Source of the DNA: Lasioglossum baleicum
Taxonomy: Eukaryota > Arthropoda > Insecta > Hymenoptera > Halictidae
Direction: 5' to 3'
DNA: 64,000 bases
Assembly: GCF_051020765.1 (NCBI RefSeq)
Contig: NC_134934.1
Location: 12,786,001 to 12,850,000 of the forward strand
Shown here: positions 59,234 to 64,000 of the stretch, piece by piece
Numbering within the stretch: the stretch's first letter is position 1
Layout of the letters: each line of letters starts with the position of its first letter
Notes under the pieces: generated by a model
The model's input: the letters and a program-made list of their open reading frames with translations, nothing else
Database searches by the model: none
Told to the model about the DNA's origin: nothing
Translations under genes and position numbers: made by a program

Positions 59234-62200
59234 ATTAAAGCTTCGTTATACATATTGGAGAACATTTACTGAAAACGGATCAGGGAGTGACTTCTTGTAG
59301 GACCGAGGGTTGGTGTCCATTGCGTCACCTGGATCTCCCCGCGCCGTTCACGGAGGGAAGGCAAGGCTAGGCGATGTATACGCGTGCACGGATTATACAT
59401 CGCGATGGATATATATTTGCAAGGTACGTGTATTACCTGCGGAGAGGAGGCCTGGTGGAAGAGGTCGGCCGAGAGGTCGCTCGGTAAATTGGTCGCTGCG
59501 GTGCGGCGTTACCGTTGATCTACGGCAACAGACGCGATAGTTATGGAAAGGTTACGGCGGAGCGCTCGATAAAGCGTCGCGCTGCCTGTCCTCGGGAATC
59601 CGCGACGGCGGGGAACGAATCGTAAATCGCGGAATCGCAACCGCTTCGCCGGAGCTGGAAAAAGAAGAAGGAACCCCGCGACCGAGCGAGAGAGTCGCCG
59701 CAGAACGAGAAGAACAGGAGGAAGAGAAACAGATAGATCCCTCTCGTGCCGCACACGTATTCCGCGATCGCACGATTTCCGTCTTCTTCCGCGTCCCAGA
59801 CCACGACCGGCCTCCTCTACGCTCGCTCCGCCGCAGATAAGCGATCGGGGTATTCGTGTGTCGAGCCTGAAAATCGTCCACGTTCCCTCCTCTGCCCCTA
59901 GATCTGCCCCTCGAAGCGATCCGATGACGTTAAAAATCCACTGCACGGGGTTGCAGACCCGGATAGGGTGAAGCTGCGCTCGACAAACTTTGGCTACGAT
60001 AACTTCCACTACTCTCCCCTAAAACGACGAGATTCCCACGGTTTTTGCTGTCTGATCACTGAGGAACAGGTTTATTTAGTATTTAAATTACTTCATCATC
60101 TGTGGGTGGTGCAACACACACTCCACACTAAAGAATTAGCCTCTGAACCAACTTCGTAGAGGATGTTTTCCTCCGTCTGAAAATGTATTTTGGCGTGAGG
60201 TAATGAGTGACTGAAATTTTCAAGTTCCCACTACATTTCACGTAACATACATATTCTAATGTATGTTATCGTAATATGTATAACGTATCAAATGTTCAAC
60301 GCTTATAATTTACAACGGAGAACCTGATACTCTGATACCTATAAAGGAATAAGTCGTAAAACGAACGGGTAAAGATATTCGGATACATAATATGAGTACC
60401 AGTCGTAACGTTAATAGGAGCGCTGTACCGCGATACGGTGATTTCAATGCGTGGTGAGTATGTCGCCGGTTTCAGACCGCTTAAATCATTTTCTTCAAAA
60501 ACGAAACTTACCGTTCAATATTCCCAGCCCACACTTTCCTCGTACACCATTATAAATACTCATATTTCCCAACTGTGGCACCGACAACAATCTGCTGTAT
60601 GAAATAAGTAAACCCTTGGAAAACGTCTAGGACATAAAGAACATCGAAGGAATGGTTCGAATCACTTTCGAATACATTGCACACTAATAGTTACAAGGTT
60701 CTTGTGTTTAATGGTTTCTTTTTCATTATCGATACTTATAATTTATCTAACTAAATGACTAACGATTAGAAGAGCAGTAACAAAACAGTGCTCCTCTCAA
60801 TATTCATTAGCCATAGCCAGCAGTCGTTGCTCTGGCGCGGCAGGTTGGCCAGGATCCAGGATCCGGCGGGCAGCGAATCGTAAATCGCGTAAATCGTTTC
60901 CCCGTCTGGCTCGGCTTGGCAAAAAACGAGATTACTCGGAGCTGATCGGGTCTGTCACGTGTCGGAAGCGAGACGGTCTTGCGGAGCGTATCTTGGGACA
61001 GCTCGGAGATCGAGAGAGCGCGGGCCGAGCGGATTTTTGCGAGCGAGCGAAAGAGAGACTCTCGCCTCGGCGAGGCCGTTTTAATCTCCCTCGAGGTCGA
61101 CTTTCCGGTACACCCACGCTCGTGTCATCGATATATCACGCGGCCGAGGGTATTCACGGTTCGCGGCCGTGCTCGCCATGCGACGAATCTCGCCTCGAGC
61201 CGAAGATTCCGCGCGGAACCGTGCGGAGTGGAGCGTGGCGGAGCTGTTCTCGATTCGGAGAGAAACCTTTTCGGGGTGTCACCTTTTTTGGTCCGTTATG
61301 ACGTGACGCAACGACGAATACGGGGAGGCTGTCGGGAGAGATCGGAGGATCCCGAGAAACAGGGTGCGGTGCGTGGATCATCCGTGGCAACCCGAGGCCG
61401 GCCGTAAAAATTCGCGCGGCCCTTATTATTCTCCACGGTATTCGTAACAGGTCAGCCGCGTAGGAGGGACACGGTGAAATATTCCGATATGAACAATACG
61501 CGATCACGCGCACATATCGAACCGTGTCCCGACGGTTTCGAAAGTCCCGTTCAAACGATTGCGGAACGCTGCGGGTACTGAATAAAATTTTATGCATTTT
61601 ATCCTAGGGACTTTGCTCGGCCGAGCATTAGACACGCTCGCCTGGGAAAAGTTTCCCGGCTACGCGACCGAGCTCTGATTCAGTCGTTCAATGTAATTTG
61701 CGCTGGGCTTGGAAGGTATCTCCTCATCAACATAAAGCAAAAATGTTATTAATGCAATACTTTTTATAATAAAAATTTTTGCGATATCTGCTTCTATCCA
61801 AGAACTCGCAATTTTTATTTCTTGCATGCACAATTTCATGTAACGACTAGCACACAAGTGTACCACAACGAATTGCATCAATTTTCCCCTAGATTTCCAC
61901 ATTCTCCGAACAAAACGGCTCTTAACGAACACCAAGTAAAACAACCTACCGACAGCATTATCCACTTGAAGAATCAATCATCTCCTCCGGAGGAACTGTT
62001 CGAAATACCGCAGGTGAAGTACATAATGTATAAAACTCTGGGAAACAGCAGCATTGTTCGACGAAACGGGATAGTAGTACGATCGACGGGGAATATTCGC
62101 GATTTTCGAAACCGATTGAAGGGGGACGTAGGTGATAAAGGTCCGATAATAGAAAGTGTAAAATCGAGGAGCATCGAAGACCTACGCCTATTCCGGATGC

Positions 62201-62351
62201 GATTGGATCGGGACGCCATTAATAACGACGCACTTACCGATCCCATGGCAGGTGGTAGACCGCATGAAAGTCACGACCTGACATTTGCCTGGGTTGCCCG
62301 CGCCCGATCGCGTCCCGAGAACCGATCGCGAATGCCGCATTTTTCTACACG
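59234..62351. other. No recognisable gene
   Basis: CpG-rich blocks (59.3-59.9 and 60.8-61.4 kb) alternate with AT-rich DNA. The plus-strand frame of 232 codons at 61822-62520 is the longest here, but it has no domain, overlaps minus-strand frames, and runs into a simple repeat at its end. Confidence 0.5.
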
Positions 62352-62421
62352 CCGCTCGGCTCCGCTCCGCACCGCTCCGCACCGCTTTGCTTTGCTTCGC
62401 TTTGCTTTGCTTCGCTTTGCT
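62352..62421. repeat. GC/CTTTG minisatellite
   Basis: Units of the type CCGCTCCGCA give way to TTTGCTTTGCTTCGC units, covering about 70 bases. The underlying period is five (CCGCT/TTGCT-like). Arginine/phenylalanine/alanine-rich frames through it are artefacts. Confidence 0.8.
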
Positions 62422-64000
62422 AGAGAAGCCAGCGGAGCAATTTCAAGTGTAACGGCGGCTATCGCCACCACTAACACGCGAAACGCGTGGCGTGCCATCG
62501 CTTTCTCTCTCTATTCGTAATCGCCTTTTCACTTTCGACGATGTATCGATCTCTCCCGTGTTTTCTTCAGCCCGCCACTTAGCGTTCCACGATCGGCGGC
62601 GTGTACCCGTACTCGACACCGTTTGCTTTCGAATTCGACCCTTTCCGTAAATGATTTTTTATCCTCGCCGTGACTACAAGCGTTTCGCTTCTCGTCTGCC
62701 CGACCCGCAATCTCCCGCGATCTGCTAAATGGATGTCGCTCTGCGTTTGGAAACGTGCCTACTCGGTTTTACGAGGCTCGGGCCGTAGTCCGACGCGCGT
62801 CTAATTGCCGGCTATTTAGCAATTTCAGTTGGCGATACTGGATTGTCGAGAGAGGTCTGAAAGTCTGAACCGTTTCCAGGTCACACAAAATACTCCAACA
62901 TTATTCTTCATGGGTCAGCCTTAAGTTAAATGATTTTAATCAAACCTCTAAGGAAAAATTCTGAAAAGATCACTGTAGAAAATACATCGGTCGAAGTACA
63001 TTTTCCAATGAAATATACTATTGATTTTCGGAAAAGATTTGTGATGTTTGGCCTAGTTTCTAGCCGGTGCAAGCGCGTAGCCCGTAAACAGGTGGAACAA
63101 TGGCCACTTTCCTGCGGCATCTTTCGCCTCCACACCCTTGGATCCCTCGATCCTTTCCCGCGAATTGGTTGCGCAATTGCAGGTATCACCGGGATCCGCG
63201 TCTCGGCATAGGTGAGCACGAGGATCCCGTTGATAGCCGGTCGTGTTCTTACCTTGATTTGCTCTCCGCAGAACCTGTTAACGCTTAATAAGTAATGGAC
63301 TTATTTGCCGATCCCGCGAGATATCTCGTTGCATAATGGGATTTTGTTTTAGAGAGGCGTGGATCCCCCCAGTTCTAATGAAGACGCATTGTTTTAATTA
63401 AACGTCGTGGGACGATTCTTCTCCGGCTCGACGGTTGGACTCCCCACATGGTTCGTTTCCATTTCTCGATTTCGCCTTGTCGGAGATTCTATCGGGTGAC
63501 ATTTAGTGGCTCGACAACGGCAGATATCATCTCGGTGTTCGCGTAAATCGAATCGATTCCCTCCGTGTACACAGCCCCGGCCCGCGATATGTATCTCTGT
63601 ACACAATCTACCCGCGGCGTTAATTATTTCCGTTCGCATTATACCGCATGTTAATTAAGTGTAACGGCGAGCGCGCCGCCCCGAAAAATAATTTCAGGTC
63701 TGCCCGCCGTTGATGGGCGTGCACCAGAAAATCGCTCGCGCGGACACGTGGCAATTAATTCGATGCGTCCGATCGCGTTATCATTATTACGCCGCGTTAT
63801 CGTCAAGTCCGATCCTCCGCCTCCCCGAAACCCCGGCGACCCGATCAGCCCAAGAAAAATCGACCGACCGAACACGTTAATTCTCCGTTGCAACATTTCC
63901 AAAAGGCTCTCCGGTAATTATCGCACAGTGAGTTATACGGGATTTCCATTTTTCGCGTCCTCCCCGCCCGTGATTAATCGTCGCAATTGCGATTTTTAAT
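62422..64000. other. No recognisable gene
   Basis: CpG-rich non-coding DNA with short two-strand frames and no recognisable domain, RNA gene or repeat with a second copy in the window. Confidence 0.5.

Noticed and set aside
61822..62520. Plus-strand frame of 232 codons
   Set aside because: No domain is recognisable, minus-strand frames overlap it, and it ends inside a simple repeat. A frame of this length is expected by chance in 64 kb.

Overview
The window looks like nuclear DNA of an insect, most likely a hymenopteran (bee or ant). Three things point there. CpG-rich stretches alternate sharply with AT-rich ones, and CpG is not depleted. There are no long bacterial-type genes on either strand. 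A broken mariner-type transposase of a kind common in hymenopteran genomes lies at 3.5-4.0 kb. The species cannot be named from sequence alone.

The window is almost entirely intergenic or intronic. No conserved multi-exon gene, rRNA or tRNA could be recognised. The longest open frames (up to about 230 codons) show no domain and are about what chance gives in 64 kb of mixed-GC DNA. The one host-gene candidate is a compact minus-strand unit at 36.35-36.62 kb. It has a TATA box 31 bases upstream of an arthropod-type initiator, a 54-codon frame with one membrane-like segment, and an AATAAA signal just after the stop.

What the sequence does show well is a set of small, non-autonomous DNA transposons with readable ends. 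(1) A rearranged mariner at 3238-4107 whose left arm is an inverted copy of its right arm. (2) A 1.2-kb hAT-like element at 19317-20534 with 8-bp target duplications and two opposed arrays of a 21-bp repeat. (3) Three hAT-like elements sharing a TAGGGGTGTGCGA-type end at 29537-30046, 41162-41590 and 50315-50574, each with its own 8-bp target duplication. (4) A 0.98-kb element with TA duplications and a 21-bp terminal inverted repeat at 47380-48355. (5) A piggyBac-like TTAA element at 25494-25688, a weaker one at 58947-59233, and a foldback repeat at 16354-16937.

Other repeats include a dispersed family built around CTGCGGATTTTATGCA, a second family with GAGCTAGAGACTTGAAA, a TAGAC-rich degenerate minisatellite at 9.1-9.3 kb and a (TG)49 tract at 40.5 kb. 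Several diverged non-coding duplications pair 35.6 with 36.8 kb, 44.3 with 46.7 kb, 56.0 with 56.3 kb and 57.5 with 58.1 kb. There are also several near-perfect hairpins. No cooperating set of genes is visible; the biology here is mostly transposon remodelling of non-coding DNA.
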